From Streptomyces sp. NBC_00620 (GTDB taxonomy: Bacteria > Actinomycetota > Actinomycetes > Streptomycetales > Streptomycetaceae), in NCBI RefSeq assembly GCF_026341825.1, contig NZ_JAPENY010000001.1:1-64000 (forward strand): DNA of 64,000 nucleotides. Direction: 5' to 3'. The notes beneath the pieces are model-generated. The model was not told where the DNA came from and searched no databases. It worked only from the letters and a program-made list of their open reading frames with translations. Position 1 is the first letter of the stretch, and each line of letters starts with the position of its first letter. The position numbers and the translations under genes are program-made. Positions 50,533 through 60,100 of this stretch are shown here, piece after piece.

Positions 50533-51519
50533 TCAGAACAGCGCCCGGGCCAGCGCCCTGCGCGCCGCGATCACCCGCGGGTCGTCGGCGCCGACCACCT
50601 CGAAGAGCTCCAGCAGCCGCAGTCGTACGGCATCCCGGTCGCTGCCCGCCGTGCGCTGCACCGTGTCGATGAGCCGCCCGAAAGCGTCTTCGACATGCCC
50701 ACCCACGAGATCCAGGTCGGCGGCGGCGATCTGCGCCTGCGCGTCCCCCAGCTTCTCAGCGGCGTCCTTGCGCACCTGCTGCGGATCGGCGCCGGCCACC
50801 CGCTGGAGCAACTCGGCCTGGGCAAGACCGAGTTTGGCCTCCGTGTTGCCCGGGTCGTCGCTCAGCACGTTCTTGTACGCCTGTACGGCACCGCCGAAGT
50901 CGCCCGCGTCCAGGGCCTGTACGGCGGCCTCGAGGAGCGCGTCGTACGGTCCGGCCGGTGCTTCGGCAGCCTCCACCGGGGCGCTCCCGGGCTCGGCGTC
51001 CGGGTCGACGACCAGGCCGGTCAGCCCGAAGCGCTCCTCGGCGACCTGCACGAGCTGGTCCAGGGTCCCGCGGATCTGGGCCTCGCCCGCCGCACCCTGG
51101 AAGAGCGGCAGCGCCTGCCCGGCGACCACCGCGAAGACGGCCGGGATCCCCTGGATCCCGAACTGCTGCATCAGCATCTGATTGGCATCGACGTCGATCT
51201 TGGCAAGAACGAAGCGTCCGTTGTATTCGGCGGCCAGCCGCTCGAGCACCGGGCTGAGCTGCTTGCACGGCTCACACCACTCGGCCCAGAAGTCGATGAC
51301 GACCGGGACCTCGGTGGAGCGCTGCAGGACGTCGCGCTCGAACCCGGCCTCGTCGACATCGATGACAAGGCTGGCGGGGGAAACGCCCCCGCTCACACCC
51401 CCGCCACCCTGCCTGGCCGCTTCGGCGCGCGCCTGCTCCGCCTTCGCCTTGGCCTCCTGGGCCGCCTTCACCGCGGCGAGGTCGACGACTCCGCTCATGG
51501 ACATGTTCCGTGGCTGCAT
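50533..51519 (-). CDS. YbbN/CnoX-type thioredoxin-TPR co-chaperone
   Basis: 328 residues. A charged N-terminal helix of about 60 residues and a thioredoxin domain with WAEWCEPCKQL (Cys near 85 and 88) and GIPAVFAV are followed by a TPR-like C-terminal half (LLEAAVQALDAGDFGGAVQAYKNVL). YbbN-family proteins protect substrates from oxidation and pass them to GroEL or DnaK. The ATG at 51519 follows GGGGGAAG. Confidence 0.85.
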   Translation of the reverse strand: MQPRNMSMSGVVDLAAVKAAQEAKAKAEQARAEAARQGGGGVSGGVSPASLVIDVDEAGFERDVLQRSTEVPVVIDFWAEWCEPCKQLSPVLERLAAEYNGRFVLAKIDVDANQMLMQQFGIQGIPAVFAVVAGQALPLFQGAAGEAQIRGTLDQLVQVAEERFGLTGLVVDPDAEPGSAPVEAAEAPAGPYDALLEAAVQALDAGDFGGAVQAYKNVLSDDPGNTEAKLGLAQAELLQRVAGADPQQVRKDAAEKLGDAQAQIAAADLDLVGGHVEDAFGRLIDTVQRTAGSDRDAVRLRLLELFEVVGADDPRVIAARRALARALF

Positions 51520-51683
51520 GAGTACATCTTCCCCCTTCCCGTGCGCGTGTGTGAAAAGCCTTGTCATCTTCTCGGCCGTGGACGGCCGAGCTTGTGCACT
51601 CGGTCGTTCACACCTTGTCGCGCTCCCGACTGTCCCCTACGACGGGACGGTCACGGGGCGCATCTCCCCACGGTTCGGCCTGT

Positions 51684-52841
51684 TCAGGCCGGTGCGGGGA
51701 CGGGTGCGGTGACGAACACCCACGCCGAGCGTGCGCGGTTGCGCACGTTGACCCCGGCGACGTGGTCGGCGGGCCCAGCGAGGCCACACCGACGACAGCA
51801 GAAGTGGTCCCGGTCAGGCCGGTTGGCCTTCTCGGTGTGCCCGCAGCGCGGGCAGCGCTGCGAGGTGTAAGCCGCATCCACCTCCAGGAACGGCACCCCG
51901 GCCATCTTTGCCTTATAGGCGAGGTGCTGTCCCAACTGGTGAAACGGCCATGAGGAGAACGCGCCCCGCTGGTCGCGGCGAAGCCGTACCCGGTCCCGGA
52001 TCCCGTCCAGCAGCTCGACGGCGATCCCGCGACCGGTGCGTTGCGCGACGGACACGATCTCCTTGCTGATGCCGTGATTCAGGTGAGTGGCATGGCGCTG
52101 CTCTTTCTTCGCCCGGCGGGCCATGCGACGGGTGGCCGAACGGGTCCGCTTGGCCTGGAGTTCAGCGCGTTTGCGGGCTTGCCAGCGCCGGTAGCGGGCC
52201 AGCCGTCGGCCCTGGTAGTTGGTGCCGTCGGAGGTGGTGGCCAGGTTGACGATGCCACGGTCCACACCGACCCAGTCCACCGGCTCGAACACCTCGGGAT
52301 CGGGAAGGTCGCAGGTCGCGATCAGAAACCACTTGCCGCCCCGCCGGACCAGGTCGGACTCGCCTTTGCGGTACCCGGCCAGCGTGTTCAGCTGGTCTGC
52401 TGAACCGGTGTAGGGGATGCCGCGCATCCGCCCGTCCACCGTCCAGATGGACACCGTGCGCACGTCCGTCTGCCAGGACAGACACCGGTCGTCGAACGGC
52501 TGCGCCGCCTCCGGCCGGAAAACGGCCGGCGAACCGACCGCCTTGCGGTACCGCTTCGACGACGGACCACCCAGCCGCCCGGCCTTCAGACTCGCCGCAA
52601 GCGCGCTGTAGGCATCCACAACCTTCTTCACCACCCGCACCGCCGGCTGCGCCGACAACCCGAACGCAGCCTTGACGTCCGCGTAGACCAGCTTCTGCAG
52701 CCCGTTGCGGTCCCTCACGCCCGTCTCGAAAGCAATGCGGGAGACATGATCGGCAGCCCGGTTGCAGGCACGCAGGGTCGCCTCCAACGCCGCCACCTGC
52801 TCCGGCGACGGCAACAGCTTCACCTGCACCACCAGCTTCAC
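51684..52841 (-). CDS. tnpB: RNA-guided nuclease TnpB (IS605 OrfB family)
   Basis: 385 residues. RuvC-like catalytic residues are in place: Asp194 in VGVDRGIVNL, Glu276 in IAVELLDG, and Asp359 in ADHVAGVN. A zinc finger uses Cys330, Cys333, Cys349 and Cys352. All key residues are intact, so the protein may be active. TnpB uses an RNA made from the 3' end of its gene to cut DNA. The GTG at 52841 starts at the conserved KLVVQVKLLPS. Confidence 0.88.
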   Translation of the reverse strand: MKLVVQVKLLPSPEQVAALEATLRACNRAADHVSRIAFETGVRDRNGLQKLVYADVKAAFGLSAQPAVRVVKKVVDAYSALAASLKAGRLGGPSSKRYRKAVGSPAVFRPEAAQPFDDRCLSWQTDVRTVSIWTVDGRMRGIPYTGSADQLNTLAGYRKGESDLVRRGGKWFLIATCDLPDPEVFEPVDWVGVDRGIVNLATTSDGTNYQGRRLARYRRWQARKRAELQAKRTRSATRRMARRAKKEQRHATHLNHGISKEIVSVAQRTGRGIAVELLDGIRDRVRLRRDQRGAFSSWPFHQLGQHLAYKAKMAGVPFLEVDAAYTSQRCPRCGHTEKANRPDRDHFCCRRCGLAGPADHVAGVNVRNRARSAWVFVTAPVPAPA

Positions 52842-52973
52842 GACCCCAAACCTAGACACCACCCCGCACACCCGAGCGGACTTCGCACACAGCCACCCAC
52901 CCTCGCGACCACCCCGCACACACGTACGCATCTCCCGGCCCGCCGGACAGCGACACGGACACTCCGCCCCCGA

Positions 52974-53055
52974 CCTTGACCGGTGACGCGGAGCGTCACC
53001 GGTCAAGGATGCGATTCTTCCCCGGCGTGAACGCCGGGGCATCCACGCAAGAATC
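52974..53055. repeat. Hairpin array at the TnpB element end
   Basis: CCTTGACCGGTGACGC (52974-52989) and its perfect complement (52993-53008) flank GGA. CCCCGGCGT/ACGCCGGGG follows at 53020-53039, enclosed by GATTCTT and AAGAATC. Subterminal hairpins of this kind are what IS605-type transposases recognise. Nothing else is seen in 52842-53295. Confidence 0.75.
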
Positions 53056-53295
53056 AAGTGAAAGCCAGGCCAGTTTTCGTCCCCACTGAGTACTGCTAGG
53101 CGCCGGGTCCCCACCTGACGCCAGTGCGGTTGTCACCCGCGTTCGAGCTTTCGCTACGAGTCGTAGCGTAACTGCCCGAGCGCCTCGCTGTCCGCGCTCC
53201 ACCGGTGATCTGCCTCACGGCTCCACAGGAACGCTCGGATACGGGTGCGCGAGACGGCGGGCACGGCCGGATCCAGCGGCGCAGGACGGCCGGAT

Positions 53296-53937
53296 ATGGT
53301 CACTGACATGCAGAGTCGCACTTCCGCCCCCCATACGACGGGGCGCCCACGCAGCGCCGCCGCGGACGCCGCGATCCTGGAGGCGACGCGGGCCGCACTG
53401 GTCGAACTGGGCTGGTCCAAGCTCACGTTGGGAGACGTCGCGACCCGCGCCGGGGTGGCGAAAACGACGCTCTACCGCCGCTGGGCGGGCAAGAACGAGC
53501 TCGTGGTCGACGCGGTTGCCGAACTCTTCGACGAACTCGAACTCCCCGACCGCGGCAGCCTTGCCGCCGACATCGAGGGCGTGGTCCTCCAGTTCGCGGC
53601 GATCCTGTCCCGCCCGGAAGCGAAGACCGCCCTGATGGCGGTGGTGGCGGAATCAACCCGCGACGAACCCCTGCGCGAACGCATCCGCACCTCCATCGTC
53701 GACCGCCAGAAGCGCCTGGTCCTGGAGGGCCGCGCCCGCGCCCAGCTCCGAGGCGAACTCCCCCCGGAGACGGACCCCGTCACGGCGGCCCGCACGGCCG
53801 ACCTCATCTTCGACGTGGTGGCGGGCGCGGTGGTACACCGCACCCTGGTGAGTGCGGAGCCCGCGGACGAGGAGTGGGTACGCAGCTTCACTCGAATCCT
53901 GCTGCTGGGTCTGGCAGGCGCGGCGGAACCGGCGTAG
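53296..53937 (+). CDS. TetR-family transcriptional regulator
   Basis: 213 residues. The helix-turn-helix (LTLGDVATRAGVAKTTLYRRWAGKNELV, about 44-70) is canonical, followed by a TetR_C-like domain (DRQKRLVLEGRARAQLRGEL). The ATG at 53296 or 53308 may be used; neither has a strong ribosome site. The target is unknown; the lipoprotein gene follows 84 bp downstream on the same strand. Confidence 0.85.
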   Translation: MVTDMQSRTSAPHTTGRPRSAAADAAILEATRAALVELGWSKLTLGDVATRAGVAKTTLYRRWAGKNELVVDAVAELFDELELPDRGSLAADIEGVVLQFAAILSRPEAKTALMAVVAESTRDEPLRERIRTSIVDRQKRLVLEGRARAQLRGELPPETDPVTAARTADLIFDVVAGAVVHRTLVSAEPADEEWVRSFTRILLLGLAGAAEPA

Positions 53938-54021
53938 TCAAAACGTAATAGGGAAAAGACTTTTACGTCGGTAAGATTCTTTCGCCAATGCTTCGCCCCG
54001 CGAGAAATGTCAGGAATGAGC

Positions 54022-54741
54022 ATGAGATTGCGAAGGGTCCTCCCGGTCGTCGCCGCACTTCCCGCCCTGCTGGTGATATCCGCGTGCAGTAGCGATTCGA
54101 AAGAATCCGACGGCAAGAAGGCCACACCGACCGCGGAGGCGACGTCGAGCGCGGAGGCCAAGGAGGCCGCCGAGGCCAAGCGGATCGGCGCGATGGACCC
54201 GAAAGCTCTGAAAAGCGCCACAATCTCCGGGAAGGGCGAGGGCTTCGAGTTCAAGCAGGTCGCCAAGGCGGACGTCGAGGCAGGCTTGGACATGAAGGCC
54301 GACAAGGCCGCGTGCCAGCCGATCGCCAGCCTCGCGGGCGGCTACACCCACATCAAGGCGGTGAGCGTGGAACACCGCTCCCTGACGCCCACGGAGGCCA
54401 CCGACGCCACCATCGGCTCGATGTGGCTCGCCTCCCATTCCGAGAAGAACGCCAAACTGGTCATGTCCGACCTGCGCGCTTCCCTGAAGAAGTGCGACGG
54501 CTTCAAGACGCTCGGCCTCACGTACAAGGACGTGAGGCAGCTCAAGGACCCGTCCCTCGGCGACGAGGCGGTCGGCTACCGCATCACGAACGTCGTCGGC
54601 AAACAGTCCGTGCCGATGACGTTCACCATCGTCCGCAAGGGCGGGGTGATCGCCGCTTTCTACGGGGTGAACATGCTGACGCCGGAGAAGAGCGCGATTC
54701 CGGAGGCGGCGATCGAGGCGCAGTTGGAGAAGCTGGACTGA
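54022..54741 (+). CDS. Secreted lipoprotein, paralogue of the 8174 gene
   Basis: 239 residues. A signal peptide ends VISAC with the lipid-bearing Cys22, and a charged Glu/Lys/Ala linker precedes one domain. Its later motifs (GDEAVGYR, FTIVRKGGVIAAFYGV, PEAAIEAQLEKLD) align with the lipoprotein at 8174-8938. ATG 54022 has AGGA at 7 nt; ATGs at 54007 and 54016 are in frame. An ACGTAA/TTACGT inverted pair lies at 53944-53969. Ligand unknown. Confidence 0.75.
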   Translation: MRLRRVLPVVAALPALLVISACSSDSKESDGKKATPTAEATSSAEAKEAAEAKRIGAMDPKALKSATISGKGEGFEFKQVAKADVEAGLDMKADKAACQPIASLAGGYTHIKAVSVEHRSLTPTEATDATIGSMWLASHSEKNAKLVMSDLRASLKKCDGFKTLGLTYKDVRQLKDPSLGDEAVGYRITNVVGKQSVPMTFTIVRKGGVIAAFYGVNMLTPEKSAIPEAAIEAQLEKLD

Positions 54742-54767
54742 CATCATAATTCCGGTTCCCGGAGAAG

Positions 54768-54776
54768 TTGTCCACA
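54768..54776 (+). promoter_or_regulatory. Isolated DnaA box
   Basis: TTGTCCACA matches the Streptomyces DnaA-box consensus exactly. It is single and lies in a spacer, so it is not an origin. It could titrate DnaA or be a chance match. Confidence 0.35.
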
Positions 54777-54916
54777 GACGTCAGTGCGAGGGAATGGCCA
54801 ACATCACCGATCCAATTTGCGTACACGCGTAATCGGCTGTTCCAACTCACCAACGAAGGCTACCTACTGCGGTTACCGCATCACCGCTCGACCGGCTCTG
54901 AGCGGGAACGCGAAAC

Positions 54917-54959
54917 GAAGGGGCTTCCCCGGTGCTCTGTGCACCGGGGAAGCCCCTTC
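54917..54959. terminator. Strong terminator after the broken immunity gene
   Basis: GAAGGGGCTTCCCCGGTGC (54917-54935) and its perfect 19-bp complement (54941-54959) flank a five-base loop. It sits 9 bp after the stop codon of the minus-strand immunity pseudogene and would also end transcripts from the lipoprotein gene. Confidence 0.85.
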
Positions 54960-54968
54960 CCTTTTCAC

Positions 54969-55381
54969 TCAGGTGACGTGCCCCGATTCCACCGGGTACT
55001 CCGGCGGCCAGGGCTTGCTCGCGTCGTACAACGACGTCCGGTCAACCATCAGCTCGTACTCCGCCTCCCGCCAGGACGGGTGGCCGCCGACGACGAAGCT
55101 GTCGCCGTCCCGCTCCAGCATCCAGGTGTAGGCGGCGTCCTCCGCCGGAATGCCGTGCCGTTCGCTGAGCACGGCGAACTCCTCGGCGGTCGCCCGCCGG
55201 ATGTGGAGCCCGTTCCCGTAGAAGGGCTTCAGGAACATCAGTTCCACATGCCCGATATAGACCTCGACCCTTTCGTGGTCCGGTCCTCGCGCAGGGCCTC
55301 ACTGGTCAGGAAGAGCTGGCGGTGTGAGGGGTTGAACCCGCTCACTCTGAAGAGCCGCCCCTCTCGGACGAAATCCGTCAT
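54969..55381 (-). pseudogene. Immunity-type gene with a frameshift
   Basis: The frame opens at ATG 55381 (AAGGAAGGAG at ideal spacing) with MTDFVREGRLFRV and LTSEALREDRTT. It then runs into a stop at 55238-55240. From about 55270 the downstream frame continues the same protein (VEVYIGHVELMFLKPFYG to the end at 54969). One lost or gained base near 55262-55275 explains both. The total of 413 bp is one short of 138 codons. It follows a toxin-gene fragment by 16 bp, as immunity genes do. A sequencing error is the alternative. Confidence 0.65.
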
Positions 55382-55397
55382 GACCACTCCTTCCTTC

Positions 55398-56240
55398 TCA
55401 CTCGTCGGGCACCAGCGTTCCGTTGGCGTACGTGAAGCGATCCGGCTTGACGACGTCGTACTGCTTCGTATCGGGGTTGTACATTCGCCACTCGATGGAA
55501 CTCCACTTACGATCCCCGCCCCGGACTGCCGTACGGAACTTGACCATCTCCCACGCGGTTCCCCAGCCGGTGGACTGGATGAGCTCCCAGTTGCTGCCCG
55601 TGATCGTCTCCCTTCGTGCCAGAAGCAGTTGCAGCGCGGGGTTGAAGTCCTTGGCGCCTTCGACACCGTCCAGGGACACCGTGATCTTCACGTTGGGGTT
55701 GCTCACCTCCCGCTCCACGCCCACCGTCCAGATGGCGCGCTCCCCCATGCCCATGCTTGCGGGCAGTTCGATGTCGTACGGCTTGCCGTTGAAGGTCTGG
55801 CCTCCGACGACGCCGGCCAGATTGTCCGAGCCGGGATTGTTCTTGCCGACGTTGATACCGAGGACGATGTGATCACCGTCCTTCACGAGATCCTTGAGGA
55901 TCTCCTGGCACTTCTTGACGATCTCGTCGTCGGACGACGCCGCCGTGACGGAGTACGACGCGACCTTGAGGGTCGCGGCGTCCGCCACCTCGCACGCCAC
56001 GCCGACCCGCTGGAAGATCCGGCGGACGATGCCCTGGACGGCGGCCTCGATCAGACCGATGGTGCGGAGCGACTGGAAGGCGGCCATGAACCCGACGCCC
56101 GTCTTGATGGAGGCGTCCATCGCCATCACCGCGGCCTTCGCCGTCCGGAAGATCACGCCCGCGACGAACCAGCTGGCCGCCAGCTACCGAAGAGGATGCC
56201 GATCGGGTTGACGCCCTCCTCCACGTCCGCCGCCCTCAGG
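55398..56240 (-). pseudogene. Orphan C-terminal fragment of a third polymorphic toxin
   Basis: From a GTG at 56156 an open frame of 252 codons begins with MDASIKTGVG, which aligns with the region before HINT in the 57154 toxin (VDAAFITGVG). It then ends in a different toxin domain, about 150 residues from DGDHIVLGINVG to the C-terminus, of the kind I recall as Ntox27-like. No HINT domain lies between. Upstream, EEGVNPIGILFGSW matches the same relative in another frame, so a frameshift near 56180 breaks the fragment. The 5' part of the gene is missing beyond 56240. Confidence 0.7.
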
Positions 56241-56241
56241 C

Positions 56242-56385
56242 GCGCCGTATGCCTACGTCCATCCGGTAAGGGGTGAAGTGCGCCTGGCGGGTCAGGAGTT
56301 GGGGCCTGGCGACGTGGCCCGCATCACCGGGGCCGAGGCCATGGAGGCGACCGCCGCCTCACCGGTCGAACTGCTGGTCCGGTAG
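56242..56385 (+). pseudogene. C-terminal fragment of a pirin-like gene
   Basis: Forty-seven codons ending at TAG 56383-56385 encode APYAYVHPVRGEVRL, then GQELGPGDVARITG and VELLVR. This is the pattern of the last part of pirin/quercetinase-like cupin proteins (GEV.L.G..L..GD). No start or upstream part exists: the fragment abuts the broken toxin gene at 56240. It marks a rearrangement or deletion junction. The region 56386-56525 holds nothing else. Confidence 0.6.
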
Positions 56386-56525
56386 ATGACATCCGCCTGA
56401 ACGGGCGGTGACCGTCCGCGCAGTCCACCGGCGTCGGCGGTCTCCGGCCGCTTCGGACATGCCATGGGGGCGACCGGAGATCCGTTCTCCGCCCGCCCCC
56501 ATGGGCCGTCAGGTGTTGCGTGCCG

Positions 56526-57128
56526 TCAGGGTTCCTGGACCTGGTACCTGACGCTGTCGACGAGGAACTCGCCGTACCGCATCGCCGCTCCGATCGCCTC
56601 CAGCCTCGTGTACTGCGCTGCGGACAGCGAGACTTCGGGGGCGCACCTCATGGCTCTCAGCAGGATCCGGAACGCCAGGTCCGGGGTGCAGTGGCGCGCG
56701 CAGTCGGTGAGCGCCGACCGCACCTCGGCCGTGAGGAACCGTGCTTCCCCGATCTCGGCGACGACCGCGTCGAGGCAGGCGGTGCCGTCCTCGGCGTCCG
56801 CCCCCGTGAGCACGTGCCCAGTGGCGTTCGCCGACAGCCGGGCGTCACACAGGCCGGCGACCGTGCGGGTCCACGTCGTTCCGCCCCCCAGATCCTCGAA
56901 GGCCGGCATGTACTGGCAGCCGGCTTCCCAGAGCACCTCCAGCGCCGGGGACGAGAGGCTGTCGAGAGCCCGTGCGTCACGGCGTACGGCCAGGACGTGT
57001 TCGTCCTCCGACCGTGCGAGGTCGTTGGCGACGGCGTCGGCGGGAGTGTCCCCCTCATGCTTCCAGTCCTGATGGAAGAGGGACATCACCCGCGTGACCC
57101 CGAAGTCGAACGGCGTGAAGCGTGGCAT
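56526..57128 (-). CDS. CdiI-type immunity protein for the right-edge toxin
   Basis: 200 residues, no signal. It is related to the 40730 immunity protein through DLAFRILLRAM and the final MRYGEFLVD, though the N-terminal two thirds have diverged, as expected when toxin variants differ. The ATG at 57128 lies 25 bp after the toxin stop. In a version without the 17-bp duplication found here, the toxin stop would overlap this ATG (TGATG). Confidence 0.72.
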   Translation of the reverse strand: MPRFTPFDFGVTRVMSLFHQDWKHEGDTPADAVANDLARSEDEHVLAVRRDARALDSLSSPALEVLWEAGCQYMPAFEDLGGGTTWTRTVAGLCDARLSANATGHVLTGADAEDGTACLDAVVAEIGEARFLTAEVRSALTDCARHCTPDLAFRILLRAMRCAPEVSLSAAQYTRLEAIGAAMRYGEFLVDSVRYQVQEP

Positions 57129-57140
57129 CAGAGCACTCCC

Positions 57141-57174
57141 TTCGGGTAGCACGTCATTTCGGGTAGCACGTCAT
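57141..57174. repeat. 17-bp tandem duplication at the toxin 3' end
   Basis: TTCGGGTAGCACGTCAT occurs twice head to tail (57141-57157 and 57158-57174), exactly. It changes the reading frame at the last codons of the toxin: the present protein ends CYPK, whereas the single-copy version would end CYPKGVL and overlap the immunity start. Confidence 0.9.
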
Positions 57175-60100
57175 GACGTAGAAACCCATGGGGTGCTTTC
57201 CACTGACGTTCTTGTCGACGCGCACGAGCTTGATGTAGAAGCGGTTGCCCGTGGCCGCCGTGGCTCCACCGGCACGGTACTCCGTTCCGAGCGAGGTCTT
57301 CCCGCTGAAGGTGCCTTCGAACTCCAACCACGGATCACGGGTCTTCGAGAGCCAGTTCTTGATCCGGGTGGCGTTCTTGGCCAGCGCGTAGTCGACGACC
57401 GCCTGAGCGGTCTCCTGGTCGACGAACACGCTGTTCACTCCCTTCGCGTTGGCCAACCGCGCGGCCTCGGCGGCATCGACCAGCCCGTCCGCGGCTGCCC
57501 CGGCCGTGTGCTCGTCAAGAGTGTGGGCCAGACCGGGGAACTTCTGCCCGTCGAACACGAGGTCGTTGCAGTTGTGGACCAGGACCGGGCTGTCCCCTGC
57601 CACCGCGTAGAAGGTGTGCAGACCGGACACGGTCACGTCGTACACGGTCCGGGGAGCCGCCTCGTGCCGGTCCTTCACGGTCAGCACGGTGCGCGTGCCG
57701 TCCGGGGTGGACAGGGTGTCCCCGGGGCGCAGGTCGGAGGCCAGGATCCAACCCTGACCGGATACGAAGACCTTGTGCCCGGGGGTGCTGGTGAGACGGC
57801 CGCCCTCGGCCAGTGTCACGTCGACCAGCTCGGCGGCGCCGTGCTGGAAGGTACGGGTGACGGCCTCGCCCCGGGTCGCCCCGGTCGCGGGGTCGGAGGC
57901 CAGCAGCAGATCACCGGTCCGTACGTCGCCGATCGCCTTGCGGCGGCCGTCGGCCAGGACCACCTCAGTGGTGGCGGGGAAACTGTTGGTCAGGCAGCCG
58001 GTCTTCAGATCCTCGTAGATGGCCACCTCCCGCTCGATCGCCGCCACGGCCGCCGTGTCGACGCCGTCGAGCGCCTTGAGCGCCGCGAAGGCCTCCCGGA
58101 CTCCGACTCCGGTGATGAAGGCGGCGTCCACGGCGCGCAGCGCATCCGCGATGGGACGGATGATCTTGCCGGCGAAGAGTGACACCACATCCACCGCAGC
58201 CCAGGCGCAACCGCCCACGCTTCCGTTCTGCCCACCCGGGGTGAGCTTCTGGGCGCACTTGATCCAGCTGCCGAAGAGGATGTCGATCGGGTCGACGCCC
58301 TCCTGGTACTCCGCGATCGTGATGGTGTGCGTGACCGTCTGGGACAGTTCGTCGGTCCGTATCTGGCCGATGTAGGTGGTTTCCGCTGACGGGCAGGTGT
58401 ACTTCTGCGGGTCCAGGTCCTGCGCGGTGCACAGGTACAGATCGAGGACCGCCACGTACCGGATCTTGGAGGTGATGGTGCAGTCGCCGTTGTAGAAGAG
58501 ATTGTCGATCCAGCCGTCGCATCCGTCCGTCTTGCTGACGACCTGCGGGTCGCCGACCTTTTCGATGTGGTCGACGATGTAGAACACGCCGCCGATCGAA
58601 CCGTCGGCGCCGTCGGGGACGGTGCCATCGCTGATCTGCTGGGCGTTCTCCGCCTTCTCGGTGCGGTCCGCCGCGTCCTGGGCCTCCTGGGCGGCGTCGC
58701 GCGCCCCCTCGGCGGCCTTCTCGGCGGCGGTCGCGTCGATCTCCGCCTCGTCGGCGGTGGTACGGGCGGCGGCAGCGTCGGCCTCCGCCTGGGTGGCGAC
58801 CTCGCGGGCGTGGGCGGCGTCGTGCTCCGCCTCCGTCGCCGCGTTGTCGGCGGCGGCGGCGTCCTGCTCGGCTTCGTTCGCCGCCCAGTTCGCCGCCAGC
58901 GCGTCCTCACCGGCCGACATCGCGTAGCCGTCGGCGCGTTCGGCCGAGCCCTGCGCGGCCTTGGCGTCGGCCGCAGCCTGGTTGGCCGAGGCCTGCGCCC
59001 GCTGGTACGCCTTGGCGGCGCGCAGCGCGTCGGCGGCGGCGGCGGCCGACGCCTCCAGGGCCAGCTTCATGTCGGCCGCGGCCTGTGCCGCCAGGGCCTT
59101 CGCCTCGGCCGAGAACTCCTCGGCGAGACCGGCCGTGGCAGTTGCGGCGGCCACCTGCTGCTGGGCCACCGTCAGAGACGACTGCCCCGTCAGGACCGCG
59201 AACGCGGCGGAGCTGTCCTCCTGCTGGTAAGGCGTGCCGAGGGCGATCGCCTCCTGCGCCGGCCGGGTCACGGCGGCGGCGGAGTCGCGGGCCGCGAGCG
59301 CGGACGCCACGGCCGCCTGGGCCTTGCCGACGGTCACCGCCGCCCAGTTCGCGGTCTGCTGCGCCTCGGAACGGGCGCCCGCGGCCTCGGTCTTGGCGGT
59401 CTTGGCCGCCGTGTTCGCCTTGTCGGACTCCTCCTTGGCTCCCTTCGCGTCGGCCGCGGCCGCCTCCGAGGCGTCGATGGCTTCGGCCGCCTTCACGTGC
59501 GCGTTGGCGGCAGAACCGGCGGCGACCAGGTACGACGCCCAGGTGGCGTCGGCCGCTGCCCGGGCCCGGGACGCGGCGCCCTGTGCCTGGGTCGCTGCCT
59601 CACGCGCGTTGACGGCGGCGGCCGTGGCCGCGTTCGCCGACGCGCGGGCGTTGGTGGCCGCCGTGGTGGCGGTGTCCGCGGCCGAGCGGGCGTCGGTGGC
59701 GGCGGCACGGGACGCCTCGGCCGCGTCCGTCCCCTCGTCGGCGTCGGCCTTCGCCTCCAGGGCTGCGGCCTTCGCGAGCAGCGAGTCGCGCCGCTGCTCC
59801 GCCTCCAGGGCGTCGTCGCGGGCGGCGACGGCGCCCCTCTCGGCCTGTTCGGCCACCGCCCGCTTGTCGGAGGCGACCGTGCCGGACGCCTCGGCCGAGG
59901 CGCGGGCATCGCTCGCGATCCGGCCTTGGGCGACGGCGTCGGCCTCGTGGCCGGCGGCGATGTCCCGCTCGTGCTCGGCGGTGGCCCGGTAGGCCGCCGC
60001 GTTGGCGCGCTCCAGCTCGGCGACGGCACGGGTCCGCTGCGCGTCGGCGGCGGCCTGGCGGGCCTCCTCCTCCTCGCGGGCCGCGTCCTCCTTGGCCTTC

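Larger units (their letters stand above)
51676..53055 (-). mobile_element. Stand-alone IS200/IS605-type TnpB element
   Basis: A TnpB gene is bounded on the left by a hairpin overlapping its stop codon (CGGCCTG/CAGGCCG, 51676-51691). On the right lie a perfect 16-bp hairpin (52974-53008) and a second one (53020-53039) flanked by GATTCTT/AAGAATC (53013, 53049). No TnpA transposase is present, so it would need one in trans. Exact ends and target site cannot be fixed by eye. Confidence 0.65.

Noticed and set aside
54768..54776. Replication origin suggested by a perfect DnaA box
   Set aside because: Single box with no cluster, no AT-rich unwinding region and no dnaA or dnaN nearby.
54768..56276. 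502-codon plus-strand frame over the toxin/immunity debris
   Set aside because: Antisense to clear toxin and immunity homology; no recognisable domain and no ribosome site.
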